64,000 nucleotides of DNA from Vibrio caribbeanicus ATCC BAA-2122 (lineage in GTDB: Bacteria; Pseudomonadota; Gammaproteobacteria; Enterobacterales; Vibrionaceae): contig NZ_AEIU01000002.1 in the NCBI RefSeq assembly GCF_000165125.1, positions 62,001-126,000 on the forward strand. The letters are read 5' to 3'. The notes under the pieces are model-generated. The model saw nothing but the letters and a program-made list of their open reading frames with translations. It made no database searches and was not told where the DNA came from. Positions within the stretch are counted from its first letter, which is position 1, and each line of letters begins with the position of its first letter. This document shows, piece by piece, positions 28,227 through 37,746 of the stretch. A program made the translations under genes and the position numbers.

Positions 28227-29358
28227 TCAAAGGTTCAAGCAGGCAATTTCGGAGCGCAGGGATAGAGACCTATTGCGTAATGTGGTGCCGATAAAAGGTC
28301 GAAACGATCGATTATTTTCCCATTCTCAGCATTGTTATCTCAATTTTTCTAGCAATGATTATTTGGGTTTAGCCACCGACAAGACATTGATGAAAGAGTG
28401 GCAAAAGGGCATCGATCTATATGGAAATGGAAGTGGAGCATCTCCTCTAGTTACTGGATTTAGTCAGGCTCATCAAGAGTTAGAGCAATCTCTGTGTGAG
28501 TGGCTTGGATTTGAGCGAGCGTTATTTTTTTCTTCTGGATTCGCAGCCAATCAGGCAGTGCTTTTCACTTTGTTAGCGGAAAACGACTTGCTCGTACAAG
28601 ACAAATTGAATCATGCCTCTCTTATCGAAGCAGGCCTACTTTCGCCCGCACAGATGAAACGATTTAAACATAATGATCTCTCACACCTCAAAACACTCCT
28701 AGATCGTGAGTGTATGGTGGTTACTGAAGGTGTTTTTAGTATGGATGGTGACCTTTCGCCACTGACTGAGATAAAGAGTCTCATGGCGCATCAGGGGCTT
28801 TTAGTTGTTGATGATGCTCATGGTATTGGTGTACTAGGAGAAGAGGGCAGAGGGAGCTGCAATTATGCCGGTGTCCAACCTGATATTTTGATCGTGACCT
28901 TTGGTAAAGCGTTGGGAGTTAGCGGAGCAGCAATATTATGTAATCAATTAATTGGCGAATACTTAACTCAGTTTGCAAAACATTATGTGTATTCAACAGC
29001 GCTACCTCCTGCTCAAGCTTTTGCCATATGTCGTTCCATCGATATGGTCAGAGAGCAATCTTGGCGGCGCGAAAAATTAGCTGAATTATCGTACTTATAC
29101 CAAGTTAAACTCAGCGACTTTTGTGAGTCGATAAACACCCTTACTCCGATAAAACCACTTATTGTCGGGGAGACGGGGAGAGCACTTCACATCGCAGAGC
29201 AAATGAAAAAACAAGGTTTTTGGTTAACAGCGATTCGTCCACCGACAGTGGCGAAAGGCAGCGCTAGGCTGAGAGTAACCCTCACGGCAACACATACCAA
29301 AGATCAAATCACTGCCTTGACCAAAACACTCAAGTCAGTATTAAAGGACTCAAAATGA
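28213..29358 (+). CDS. bioF: 8-amino-7-oxononanoate synthase
   Basis: Encodes 381 residues from the ATG at 28213, inside the end of bioB. PLP enzyme that condenses pimeloyl-ACP with alanine. Motifs: [42 protein letters not shown] and [11 protein letters not shown] with the PLP lysine. Overlaps bioC by four bases (ATGA). Confidence 0.96.
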   Translation: MLAFNQRFKQAISERRDRDLLRNVVPIKGRNDRLFSHSQHCYLNFSSNDYLGLATDKTLMKEWQKGIDLYGNGSGASPLVTGFSQAHQELEQSLCEWLGFERALFFSSGFAANQAVLFTLLAENDLLVQDKLNHASLIEAGLLSPAQMKRFKHNDLSHLKTLLDRECMVVTEGVFSMDGDLSPLTEIKSLMAHQGLLVVDDAHGIGVLGEEGRGSCNYAGVQPDILIVTFGKALGVSGAAILCNQLIGEYLTQFAKHYVYSTALPPAQAFAICRSIDMVREQSWRREKLAELSYLYQVKLSDFCESINTLTPIKPLIVGETGRALHIAEQMKKQGFWLTAIRPPTVAKGSARLRVTLTATHTKDQITALTKTLKSVLKDSK

Positions 29359-30158
29359 AAGGAAGAATTGCAGAGTATGAGCTTAGCAGTGCTAGCTGCA
29401 AAACTAGAATCTCCAATGCATTCAGTCGCGCGGCTAGTACTTATGACAATCACGCGTTACTTCAGCGCCAGGTTGGAGAAGCATTATTAGAAAAAATGCC
29501 AACAAATCTGGAGGGAGCCACTGTTCTAGATTTGGGATGTGGGACTGGTTATTTTTCTCTCAAACTGAAAGCGCGCGGTGCGAATGTCATTTGTGTCGAT
29601 CTATCAGAGAAAATGCTTCTGAAAGCGACAGAGCGATGTGGTCATGAGGGAGTAGTTTACATACGAGCAGATGCAGAGAATTTACCTATTGCTTTCCATA
29701 GTGTTGATTTCATCTTTTCGAGTCTGGCGTTGCAATGGTGTGAAGATCTTTGCTTGGCTTTTAAAGAGTGTAAAAGAATTCTCAAGCACGATGGGCGTTG
29801 TTACTTTTCGACGTTACTTGATGGCACTTTGCACGAGTTAAAATCCGCGTGGGAAACTATTGACCTTAACCGACATGTTAATGAGTTTCTAAAAGAAGAA
29901 GATCTAAACCTTGGGTTAGAGAGGGCTAATTGTAAGATATACAATCTGGATTTACCCGTGAACAAGTTATGGTATGACAGTTCTATTGAACTTTTAAAAG
30001 ATTTAAAAGGCATCGGTGCAACTCATGTGAGCGGGAAAGCAACGGGTCTGACAAAGAAAGCCATGTTAGAGGGGCTAGAAGAAGCTTATCAGGTTTTTCG
30101 CGACAATAATGGTAAATTGCCTGCAACTTATCGTGTTTGCATTGGGGAGATTCAGTAA
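29355..30158 (+). CDS. bioC: malonyl-ACP O-methyltransferase
   Basis: Encodes 267 residues. The SAM-binding motif is VLDLGCGTGYFSLKLKARGANVICVDLSEKML. The start KTRISNAFSRAASTYDNHALLQRQVGEALL is typical of BioC, which methylates malonyl-ACP so that fatty acid synthesis can build the pimeloyl chain. Coupled to bioF (ATGA) and to bioD (TAATG). bioH is not in the operon, as usual in vibrios and enterics. Confidence 0.93.
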   Translation: MKGRIAEYELSSASCKTRISNAFSRAASTYDNHALLQRQVGEALLEKMPTNLEGATVLDLGCGTGYFSLKLKARGANVICVDLSEKMLLKATERCGHEGVVYIRADAENLPIAFHSVDFIFSSLALQWCEDLCLAFKECKRILKHDGRCYFSTLLDGTLHELKSAWETIDLNRHVNEFLKEEDLNLGLERANCKIYNLDLPVNKLWYDSSIELLKDLKGIGATHVSGKATGLTKKAMLEGLEEAYQVFRDNNGKLPATYRVCIGEIQ

Positions 30159-30838
30159 TGGCAAAGAAATTCTTTATTGCTGGAACGGACACAGATGTGG
30201 GTAAAACCGTGGCTTCTATAGCATTGCTGACTTGGTTAAATAGTCGTGGGTATCGTACTGTGGGCTATAAGCCAGTTGCAGCGGGTTGTGAGATGAAGTC
30301 AGGGAGTTTGAGAAACTCCGATGCTAATTATTTGCAGAAATTTTCCAGTGTTAAGTTAGCTTATGAAAATATAAATCCTTATCCACTTAAACTTGCCGCC
30401 TCTCCCCATATTGCTGCGAAGTCCGATAACGTAAATATCAGTTTTGATCTGATTAATCAGAAGCTGGCTGAAAATGAGCGTAATACAGATATGGTGTTAA
30501 TCGAAGGAGCAGGAGGATGGCGCGTGCCCATATCAGAAACAATTTATCTGTCTGATTGGGTTAAGTTGGAAAAAATTCCAGTGATACTTGTGGTGGGCAT
30601 CAAATTGGGGTGTCTAAATCATGCTGTACTCTCGGCAGATGCGATTCGTTCTGACGGAGTCGATATTGTAGGATGGGTAGCAAACCAACTGAAACCAGAC
30701 ACTGAGCACTATGCTGAAATGGTGACGATGTTAAGTGAAAAACTGGAGGCACCACTTTTAGGGGAGATCCCTTTTCTCAATGGGTCGGTGATGACAGAGG
30801 AACTCAGGAGCTACATTGACCTGACCTCGATATTATAA
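30158..30838 (+). CDS. bioD: dethiobiotin synthetase
   Basis: Encodes 226 residues from the ATG at 30158, which shares one base with the bioC stop. Closes the ureido ring of biotin using CO2 and ATP. P-loop FIAGTDTDVGKTVAS, then GYKPVAAGC, LIEGAGGWRVPIS and VANQLKPD. The longer start at 30137 lies inside bioC and is rejected. Last gene of the operon. Confidence 0.95.
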   Translation: MAKKFFIAGTDTDVGKTVASIALLTWLNSRGYRTVGYKPVAAGCEMKSGSLRNSDANYLQKFSSVKLAYENINPYPLKLAASPHIAAKSDNVNISFDLINQKLAENERNTDMVLIEGAGGWRVPISETIYLSDWVKLEKIPVILVVGIKLGCLNHAVLSADAIRSDGVDIVGWVANQLKPDTEHYAEMVTMLSEKLEAPLLGEIPFLNGSVMTEELRSYIDLTSIL

Positions 30839-30842
30839 ATAT

Positions 30843-30877
30843 AAAAAAAGGGGCTTCGTGAGGGAAGCCCCTTTTTT
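30843..30877. terminator. bidirectional Rho-independent terminator
   Basis: A GGGGCTTC / GAAGCCCC stem with a 6-base loop, flanked by seven A and six T. It ends bioBFCD and the opposing small gene. Confidence 0.9.
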
Positions 30878-31107
30878 CACCTTTCGGATTCTAGATTTGA
30901 CAACTCTTTATGTGTTTCAATGACACATTTGTATTCATTATTTTCAGTTGATAATCCTAGATGTTGCTTTGCTTCATCTTCAGAAAGTCCTAGATGACAA
31001 CGCAGCATATCAATAGCCATTTGATAGTCGTTAGTGTTTACCACGATTCTTATTCCCCATCCTTGGATAACGAACCAGACCAAATTATCATTTCTGTCGA
31101 ATGACAC
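30877..31107 (-). CDS. small hypothetical protein
   Basis: Encodes 76 residues beginning MSFDRNDNLVWFVIQGWGIRIVVNTNDYQMAIDMLRCHLGLSEDEAKQ. No signal peptide or membrane segment. The N-terminal half looks like beta strands and the rest like a helical pair (LGLSEDEAKQHLGLS). The convergent placement against a strong terminator and the balanced composition support a real gene, but I do not recognise the family. Confidence 0.55.
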   Translation of the reverse strand: MSFDRNDNLVWFVIQGWGIRIVVNTNDYQMAIDMLRCHLGLSEDEAKQHLGLSTENNEYKCVIETHKELSNLESER

Positions 31108-31603
31108 AATACGACTAAAGTCTAAATTGATAGATTAATTGACAATTTTATGTGTTCGCTCGAATTTTCAACCTAAATATCTTGTCAATATTCAGTTAGT
31201 GAGTGCTAGAGGTTACATATGCCGCGGTAAGTAATTAAGGTTATACTAAAAAGACGGTCGATATATGCAACTTGAGACTGATTATCTTTATCATACCTAA
31301 CCTTAATTTCTCGTCAAGCTTTGAATTTTTATTTAATCAGCGGCTGACTACAGAATAAATGAAGATGATGCATGCTTAACGTGGCTTCAAACTGTAACAG
31401 CATCCCTTAAGACTACTGCGTTAGACTCAGAAACTAAATGTTGCAATTTCTCCGCGAACCTTGTTTTTTGAATGGTTAGACTATATCTATATCAATGTAT
31501 ACCTCCAATTAAAGCTAGGTATATTTGAGTGACTTAAGTTTAAGTGTTTAGCGAAAGCCATCAGTGAAATGGTTAAATAGTGTTCCCTTATTGGAGAAAT
31601 TTA
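31108..31603. other. intergenic region upstream of htpX with an inverted repeat
   Basis: About 496 bp without a supported gene. It contains an 11-bp inverted repeat, AATTAAGGTTA at 31233-31243 and TAACCTTAATT at 31298-31308, separated by 54 bp. htpX in many proteobacteria has a heat-shock or envelope-stress promoter, but I see no convincing sigma-32 or CpxR box. GGAG at 31593-31596 is the htpX ribosome binding site. Confidence 0.45.
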
Positions 31604-32470
31604 ATGAAGCGGGTGATGTTGTTCCTTATTACCAACCTAGCCGTTGTTTTGGTTTTAGGTGTTGTTTTAAATATCGTTTATGCAGTTACAGGCCTTCAGC
31701 CAGGTAGTTTATCTGGCCTGCTCGTTATGGCGGCGGTTTTTGGTTTTGGTGGATCCTTTATTTCACTGATGATGTCAAAAGGTATGGCATTGCGTTCAGT
31801 CGGTGGGATGGTTATTGAAAGTCCACGAAACGAGACGGAGCATTGGCTAATTGAGACGGTTGGCCGTCAATCCCAGCAGGCTGGTATAGGTATGCCGACT
31901 GTTGCGATTTATGATTCTGCCGATATTAATGCATTCGCAACAGGTGCTAAACGGGATGATTCTTTAGTCGCTGTCTCAACAGGTTTGTTACAAAATATGA
32001 CTCGTGATGAGGCAGAAGCTGTCTTAGCCCACGAGGTAAGTCATATTGCCAATGGTGATATGGTAACCATGACGCTTCTTCAAGGTGTGGTTAATACCTT
32101 CGTTATTTTCCTTTCGCGCTTTATTGCCAATCTTGTGGCTTCCAACGATCGTGATGAGGAGGGAGGTTCCAATATGCTGGTCTACTTTGGCGTCAGTATT
32201 GTTCTTGAACTTGTCTTCGGTTTTTTAGCAAGCTTTATCACTATGTGGTACAGCAGGCATCGAGAGTTTCATGCAGATGCAGGCGCTGCCAGACTGGTCG
32301 GGAAGCACAAAATGATAGCAGCGCTTGAGCGTCTCAAAGTGAGTCATGAATCTCAATTAGAGGGCTCGATGATGGCTTTCGGAATCAACGGTAAAAAGTC
32401 GATGACCGAACTTTTGATGAGTCATCCTCCGCTAGATAAAAGAATAGAGGCATTGAAAAACTACCACTAA
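31604..32470 (+). CDS. htpX: membrane protease HtpX
   Basis: Encodes 288 residues from the ATG at 31604, which has GGAG seven bases upstream; the longer start at 31580 is unsupported. M48 zinc metalloprotease of the inner membrane. The motif is HEVSH (His143, Glu144, His147), and the third ligand Glu lies in [10 protein letters not shown]. Two N-terminal and two central membrane segments. It degrades damaged membrane proteins together with FtsH. Monocistronic, with a terminator downstream. Confidence 0.95.
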   Translation: MKRVMLFLITNLAVVLVLGVVLNIVYAVTGLQPGSLSGLLVMAAVFGFGGSFISLMMSKGMALRSVGGMVIESPRNETEHWLIETVGRQSQQAGIGMPTVAIYDSADINAFATGAKRDDSLVAVSTGLLQNMTRDEAEAVLAHEVSHIANGDMVTMTLLQGVVNTFVIFLSRFIANLVASNDRDEEGGSNMLVYFGVSIVLELVFGFLASFITMWYSRHREFHADAGAARLVGKHKMIAALERLKVSHESQLEGSMMAFGINGKKSMTELLMSHPPLDKRIEALKNYH

Positions 32471-32591
32471 ATTAGAAGGAATAGCTCGACCCAGAACGAG
32501 GGAATACCGAAGAATTGAAACTATAAAATAGTAACGTTAATCCCCGTTCTTTCTTGTGATCATCTAGTTATTAACACTTTTAATATGTTGA

Positions 32592-32623
32592 AAAGGCTTG
32601 GTTTATAACCAAGCTTTTTTTTT
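32592..32623 (+). terminator. Rho-independent terminator downstream of htpX
   Basis: A GCTTGGTT / AACCAAGC stem with a TAT loop and a nine-T run. Confidence 0.85.
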
Positions 32624-32644
32624 GATCGTATTAACATCTTTAGT

Positions 32645-32742
32645 CGTACAAAATGGCCAAACTTATACAAAAATTAGTTTGTACAACTTTTTTAAATCGT
32701 CTACATTTACTAAATCTTGTACAAAAATAAAAAATGTACAAT
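32645..32742. promoter_or_regulatory. cluster of TTGTACAA-like operators
   Basis: Five TACAA-centred elements lie in about 95 bp just upstream of the CFA cluster: CGTACAAA, TATACAAA, TTGTACAA (32679-32686), TTGTACAA (32717-32724) and TGTACAA (32735-32741). Their centres are 19, 16, 38 and 17 bp apart. Such clustering of one short palindrome marks a regulator that binds in tandem. MerR-type light or B12 regulators (LitR/CarH) are one candidate, because they control similar gene sets in other bacteria. This assignment is inference. Confidence 0.6.
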
Positions 32743-32760
32743 TAGAGGTAAGGAAAAAGA

Positions 32761-33180
32761 ATGGATGTCCAATCGGTTGGCGAGTTTTACCAACAGTTAA
32801 GTAAGTCAAACCTCCACCTGCTGTCTCAGGTCTATCATAGCGACGTCCTTTTCGAGGACGCAGCTCATCGTATCGAGGGCTTTGATGCTTTACACGAATA
32901 CTTTGAAGCACTGTACGAAAATGTTAGACGGTGTGATTTTGAGATATCCGAAGCTCAGCAGACCGGAGACACTGGGTTTTTAATCTGGAAGATGTTTTTA
33001 GAGCACCCCAAGTTATCTAGGGGAAATACCGTTTTTGTTAATGGTGTTAGCCATCTAAAGTTTCACCAAGATAAAGTGATTTACCAGAGGGACTACTTCG
33101 ACATGGGAGAAATGATATACGAAAACGTTCCACTACTCGGCGGGATCATAAGGACAATTAAGCAGAGGCTAGGGCAATGA
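32761..33180 (+). CDS. NTF2-like (SnoaL-type) protein
   Basis: Encodes 139 residues with an NTF2-like alpha-beta barrel pattern: SVGEFYQQLSKSNLHLLSQVYHSDVLFEDAAHRIEGFDALHEYFEALYENV, then strands FLIWKMFLEHPKL and VNGVSHLKFHQDKVIYQRDYFD. First gene of an eight-gene cluster that includes cfa. Its stop overlaps the SDR start by four bases (ATGA). Function in the cluster is unknown; a small-molecule binding or isomerase-like role is possible. Confidence 0.8.
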   Translation: MDVQSVGEFYQQLSKSNLHLLSQVYHSDVLFEDAAHRIEGFDALHEYFEALYENVRRCDFEISEAQQTGDTGFLIWKMFLEHPKLSRGNTVFVNGVSHLKFHQDKVIYQRDYFDMGEMIYENVPLLGGIIRTIKQRLGQ

Positions 33181-33905
33181 AAACAGTATTGATCACTGGT
33201 GCCACCTCTGGTATCGGCCTTCAGTTAGCTAAAGATTACGCCGAAAGTGGTTGGAATGTTTACGCTTGTGGTAGAAATGAATCAGTTCTAGACGAGCTAG
33301 AAGCCGCACATTCAACTCTGCAAGGCGTTGCCTTTGATATCACTGATTTAGAGGCATCGATAAATGCTCTGTCTTCATTGGAAAAAACACCTGACGTATG
33401 GTTATTGAATGCCGGTGACTGTGAGTATATCGATGATGGCCGTATTGATGCGCCTCTCTTTAGGAGAATCTTTGACATCAATGTTATTGGGCTGGCTAAT
33501 ACCATTAATGCCTGCCAATCACAGTTCCAATCTGGTCAAGTTATAGCGATTGTTGGCTCTATAGCTAGCGAGGTTGCGCTTCCCCGAGCAGAAGCCTACG
33601 GCTCATCGAAAGCTGCTGTAAGCTACCTGGCAAGAACATTACAACTCGATCTGAAGGCCAAAGGTGTTCTTGTATCGGTTATTTACCCGGGCTTCGTTAA
33701 AACTCCTTTAACTGACAAAAACACATTTGAGATGCCGATGCTTGTATCTACACAAAGAGCATCGAGAGAGATTCGTGAGGGAATTGAGAAGCGTAAACAG
33801 CATATCTACTTCCCGAAAACCTTTACCACAATATTACGTTTAATCGGTTTACTTCCATATGGTTGGCAAAACCGGATCACTTCTAAACTAGTGTCACGAG
33901 GATAG
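33177..33905 (+). CDS. short-chain dehydrogenase/reductase
   Basis: Encodes 242 residues. Rossmann NAD(P) motif LITGATSGIGLQLAKDYAESG, NAG in LLNAGDCE, catalytic Ser in IVGSIASE, and Tyr-x-x-x-Lys in AEAYGSSKAA. It closely follows the NTF2-like gene (overlap) and precedes the flavin oxidase. This SDR is a standard member of the cfa-associated cluster seen in vibrios and other gamma-proteobacteria, where the reaction is not established. Confidence 0.88.
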   Translation: MKTVLITGATSGIGLQLAKDYAESGWNVYACGRNESVLDELEAAHSTLQGVAFDITDLEASINALSSLEKTPDVWLLNAGDCEYIDDGRIDAPLFRRIFDINVIGLANTINACQSQFQSGQVIAIVGSIASEVALPRAEAYGSSKAAVSYLARTLQLDLKAKGVLVSVIYPGFVKTPLTDKNTFEMPMLVSTQRASREIREGIEKRKQHIYFPKTFTTILRLIGLLPYGWQNRITSKLVSRG

Positions 33906-33915
33906 GAACGTTACT

Positions 33916-35196
33916 ATGAAAATAGCCATAATAGGGTCGGGAATATCGGGTTTAACTTGCGGTTATCACTTGCATCGCGAGCATGATATCACTCTATATG
34001 AAGCCAATGACTACGTAGGTGGGCATACTGCCACTATTGATGTTGAACTTAACAATAAGAGTTATGCGGTGGATACCGGGTTTATTGTATACAACGATAG
34101 AACCTATCCTAACTTTATGGCGCTCATGACTGAGATAGGAGTCAAAGGTACGCCAAGTGAGATGAGTTTTAGTGTTAGGAATGATTCAAACGGTTTGGAG
34201 TACAACGGTCATACTGTCACAACGTTGTTTGCTCAAAAGAGAAATTGGTTCAATCCAAAGTTTTATCGTTTTATTTTTGAGATTTTACGCTTCAATAAGC
34301 AAGTAAAACAAGTTGCAAGCCAGCCCATAAAGGGGCAGGAAACGCTAGGTGAGTTTCTCGAAACCAACAACTTTAGCGAATTTTTCTGTGATAATTATAT
34401 ATTGCCGATGGGCGCTGCTATATGGTCCTCTACACTCGCAGACATGCGAGCGTTTCCTTTATATTTTTTTGCTCGCTTTTTCCTCAACCATGGATTGCTG
34501 GATGTAACAAATCGTCCACAGTGGTACGTTATCAATGGTGGTTCAAGAGAGTATATTACCCCTCTCACAGAAGGATTTTCCGGACAGATCCGCCTCAATA
34601 GCCCTGTCGAATCTGTTGTTCGCGATGAACATGGGGCTAGTATTCTCTGCAACGGCAATCTTGAGCGCTATGATCAGGTTATCTTTGCATGCCACAGCGA
34701 TCAGGTCGCTCAGATATTGATAGACGCATCAGCTACAGAATCATCTATTTTGAAGGATTTAGCCTATCAAGCAAATGACGTTATTCTTCATACAGATACC
34801 AGTTTATTGCCAAAGAGAAAAGCTGCATGGGCTTCGTGGAATTATTGGCTCGATGGTAGCAGTGCACAAGAGACGCGCGCGCCTACGCTAACTTACAACA
34901 TGAACATACTTCAACACATTGATGCACCGGAAACGTTTTGTGTTTCTTTGAACAGTAGCCAACGTATTGATGATGATAAAGTTATCCGTAGATTTGTCTA
35001 TCATCACCCTGTATTCAACCAAACTACGATTGATGCTCAAGGACGAAGAGAGGAAATAAGCGGTCAAAATCGCGTTTGGTTCTGCGGTGCTTATTGGTAT
35101 AACGGTTTTCATGAAGATGGTGTTAGGAGTGCCTTAGATGTCGTAAGGGGCATTCAAGAAGTCGATGATATCGAAGTTTCTAGGGGAGCGGCATAA
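33916..35196 (+). CDS. FAD-dependent amine-oxidase-like protein
   Basis: Encodes 426 residues. The N-terminal FAD-binding motif is IAIIGSGISGLTCGYHLHREHDITLYEANDYVGGHTATI. The C-terminal FAD contact is VWFCGAYWYNGFHEDGVRSALDV. This is the NAD(P)/FAD-binding protein regularly found beside DUF1365 and cyclopropane synthase genes. Together these may modify unsaturated acyl chains (for example furan fatty acid formation), an idea from family knowledge that is not shown here. It ends one base before the DUF1365 ATG. Confidence 0.88.
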   Translation: MKIAIIGSGISGLTCGYHLHREHDITLYEANDYVGGHTATIDVELNNKSYAVDTGFIVYNDRTYPNFMALMTEIGVKGTPSEMSFSVRNDSNGLEYNGHTVTTLFAQKRNWFNPKFYRFIFEILRFNKQVKQVASQPIKGQETLGEFLETNNFSEFFCDNYILPMGAAIWSSTLADMRAFPLYFFARFFLNHGLLDVTNRPQWYVINGGSREYITPLTEGFSGQIRLNSPVESVVRDEHGASILCNGNLERYDQVIFACHSDQVAQILIDASATESSILKDLAYQANDVILHTDTSLLPKRKAAWASWNYWLDGSSAQETRAPTLTYNMNILQHIDAPETFCVSLNSSQRIDDDKVIRRFVYHHPVFNQTTIDAQGRREEISGQNRVWFCGAYWYNGFHEDGVRSALDVVRGIQEVDDIEVSRGAA

Positions 35197-35197
35197 G

Positions 35198-35965
35198 ATG
35201 TCTGGTTCAAACAGTTGCTTAATGTCAGGTAATGTAAGGCATCGCCGGTTCACGCCAGTAACTCATGCATTGAACTACCAGCTTTTTATGCCTTGTATTG
35301 ATTTGGATGAAATCGTATCACTCGAGAAATCAGTCTTTTGTTTTGGCCGTAAGTGGTGGCATTGGGCTAGGTTTCGTCGGGAGGACTACTTAGGTACAGG
35401 GGACATTAAACAGGCGGTATTCCAGAAGGTTAAAGAGTTAGGGGGGCATTGTTTTTCGGGTTCTGTTAGAGCAGTAGTACACCTCAGGTATTTCGGCATC
35501 TATTTTAGTCCGGTTAATTTTTACTATGTTTATGATGATGATGGCCAGTGGCGATATTTACTTGCAGAGGTTAGCAATACGCCATGGAACGAGCGTCATT
35601 ATTATCTCTTAGACGCAACGGATACGTCATCTTGGCAACACAGTAAAGCGTTTCATGTTTCTCCTTTCAATCCCATAGAGCAGCGATATCAATGGCGTAT
35701 CCATCCCATAGGTAAGCACCTCTCTTTGCATCTAGAGTGCCATAGAGAGACTAAAGAGTTTGATGCGACTCTTTCGATGAAGCGACACGCATTCAGTTCT
35801 GGAATACTGCTAAAACTTTTGATCACTACGCCAGTAATGGCGGTAAAAGTGACGGCAGGTATTTACTGGCATGCGCTTAAGCTATGGCTCAAAGGAGCGC
35901 CTTTTTATTCTCACCCCAAGTATCAAAAAACAGAATCACCGCAGCCCGAAAACAAGGCAAAATAA
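35198..35965 (+). CDS. DUF1365 family protein
   Basis: Encodes 255 residues from the ATG at 35198. Typical DUF1365 features: GNVRHRRFTPVTHALNYQLFMPCIDLDE, FGRKWWHWARFRREDYLG, RYFGIYFSPVNFYYVYD, AEVSNTPWNERHYYLL and KAFHVSPFNPIEQRYQWRI. The biochemical role is unknown, but it is constantly linked to the FAD oxidase and cfa. The frame start at 35165 lies inside the preceding gene and is not used. Confidence 0.9.
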   Translation: MSGSNSCLMSGNVRHRRFTPVTHALNYQLFMPCIDLDEIVSLEKSVFCFGRKWWHWARFRREDYLGTGDIKQAVFQKVKELGGHCFSGSVRAVVHLRYFGIYFSPVNFYYVYDDDGQWRYLLAEVSNTPWNERHYYLLDATDTSSWQHSKAFHVSPFNPIEQRYQWRIHPIGKHLSLHLECHRETKEFDATLSMKRHAFSSGILLKLLITTPVMAVKVTAGIYWHALKLWLKGAPFYSHPKYQKTESPQPENKAK

Positions 35966-35981
35966 TCAGGAGCGAATGACA

Positions 35982-37226
35982 ATGATTGACTCACAAACGC
36001 TGACTTTATCAAAGCAGCTGACAGTATTACAAAAAGCAGCAAGAGAACTGGCTTTCTCTTGCCTCAACAAACTCAGTGTTGGTTCGTTAAAAGTAGTGGA
36101 ATCATTCGAAGTAATGGCTCCTCAAACACATCAATTTTGGGGTACTCATTCTCGCGAAGGGCTCGAAGCAACGATAGAAATAAAGCACCCGGGCTTTTAC
36201 TCACGTCTTTTAAAGGGGGGCAGTATAGCTGCAGGGGAGGCTTATATGGATGGATGGTGGGAGAGCCCCAATCTCACAGCTTTGATGGAGCTCATGGCAA
36301 GAAATATGGCTGCGTTGGACTCGATAGAGAGTCGTTCTGGAATACTATCTCGATACTCAAACCGTTTTACTCATTGGTTAAAGAGAAATACGTTAGTGAA
36401 TTCTGCGCGAAATATCCAGGCTCACTACGATTTGAGTAACGCGCTTTATCAAACGTTCTTGGATGATCGGATGCTTTACTCATCGGGAATATTTGAAAAT
36501 AGCGACGATACGTTAGAGCAGGCTCAAATTAATAAAATGGAGCGCCTGTGCCAACAATTAAAACTCACGTCCAATGATCGTGTTATTGAAATCGGCACGG
36601 GGTGGGGGGCCATGGCGGTATATATGGCTGAAAACTATGGTTGTCATGTAACTACTACCACCATATCAGAAGAACAACACCAACATACTGAAGAACTCAT
36701 CAAGAAAAAAGGGTTAGAGGGACGTATTACCTTACTCAAACAAGACTACCGCTTACTGAAAGGAGAGTTTGATAAGCTAGTCTCTATCGAAATGATTGAG
36801 GCTGTTGGGAAACAGTTTTTAACCTCATATGTAGAAAAATGTCAGTCACTTCTCAAGTCTGGTGGTTTAATGGCGATCCAAGCCATTACCATTGCGGATC
36901 AACGATACGAATATTACAGCAATAACGTGGACTTTATCCAAAAATATATATTCCCTGGAGGCTTTTTACCATCAATTACGGCCCTTACACAAACAGCAAC
37001 AAACCACAGTGATCTTGTATTGAGAGACCTCTATGATATAGGCCAAGATTATGCAGATACTTTACGACAGTGGTACTTACGTTTTAATCATGCTTTGGAA
37101 ACTGTTGAGAGCATAGGGTTTGATGAGCGATTCACGAGGATGTGGAACTACTATTTTTGCTATTGTGAAGGTGGGTTCAGAGCAAGAACAATCAGCACTG
37201 TACATATGACTTTCCAGCGCCCTTAG
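35982..37226 (+). CDS. cfa: cyclopropane-fatty-acyl-phospholipid synthase
   Basis: Encodes 414 residues from the ATG at 35982, nine bases after AGGAG; the ATG at 35976 is too close and the frame back to 35871 overlaps DUF1365. SAM-dependent transfer of a methylene group onto unsaturated acyl chains of membrane phospholipids. Motifs: NIQAHYDLSNALYQTFLDDRMLYSSGIF, VIEIGTGWGAMAVYMAENYGCHVTTTTISEEQ, SIEMIEAVG, FIQKYIFPGGFLPS and MWNYYFCYCEGGFRARTI. Confidence 0.95.
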   Translation: MIDSQTLTLSKQLTVLQKAARELAFSCLNKLSVGSLKVVESFEVMAPQTHQFWGTHSREGLEATIEIKHPGFYSRLLKGGSIAAGEAYMDGWWESPNLTALMELMARNMAALDSIESRSGILSRYSNRFTHWLKRNTLVNSARNIQAHYDLSNALYQTFLDDRMLYSSGIFENSDDTLEQAQINKMERLCQQLKLTSNDRVIEIGTGWGAMAVYMAENYGCHVTTTTISEEQHQHTEELIKKKGLEGRITLLKQDYRLLKGEFDKLVSIEMIEAVGKQFLTSYVEKCQSLLKSGGLMAIQAITIADQRYEYYSNNVDFIQKYIFPGGFLPSITALTQTATNHSDLVLRDLYDIGQDYADTLRQWYLRFNHALETVESIGFDERFTRMWNYYFCYCEGGFRARTISTVHMTFQRP

Positions 37227-37245
37227 TGTTATCAGAGGACGGATC

Positions 37246-37746
37246 ATGAAGAAATTTATTGCCATATCTCTTTGGTTCCAAAGCTTATGGGTGTTGGCTG
37301 TTGTTGGAAATTATAACGCCCAGTATATCACTTTGGGTTTGGCGATTTTTACACTGTTACTGACCAAGGCCACTACTGATTTTCCATGGTTCAAATTCTT
37401 CTTTATTGCGACTCTTGGTATTTTGATTGACCACGTAAATATTCAATTGGGTATTTTAGATTTTCAGCAGTCGAGTTTACCCATTTGGCTCATTAGTCTG
37501 TGGCTGGTTTTTGTTTGGTACGCTTATTTTCTCTATCAAGTGATACAAGGTTATTCCTTTTTTCTTATTTCAACATGCGGGGCAGTAGGAGGGAGTATGA
37601 GTTATTTAGGTGGTGAAAAGCTGGGAGCGGTATCTTTTTCTGCGGATTTTAACATAGCGATGACGGCTTTGACGGTAGAGTGGTTCGTAATCGTTTATGT
37701 GTTACTCAAGGTTTTTAGCTATGAACGGCAAAACGTGGCGAGTTAG
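37246..37746 (+). CDS. DUF2878 membrane protein
   Basis: Encodes 166 residues, nearly all hydrophobic, with five or so membrane segments (for example IAISLWFQSLWVLAVVG, FFFIATLGILIDHVNIQLGIL and LPIWLISLWLVFVWYAYFLYQVI). The pattern matches the DUF2878 family found in cfa clusters. Inner-membrane protein of unknown role. It overlaps the chalcone-isomerase-like gene by 26 bp. Confidence 0.82.
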   Translation: MKKFIAISLWFQSLWVLAVVGNYNAQYITLGLAIFTLLLTKATTDFPWFKFFFIATLGILIDHVNIQLGILDFQQSSLPIWLISLWLVFVWYAYFLYQVIQGYSFFLISTCGAVGGSMSYLGGEKLGAVSFSADFNIAMTALTVEWFVIVYVLLKVFSYERQNVAS

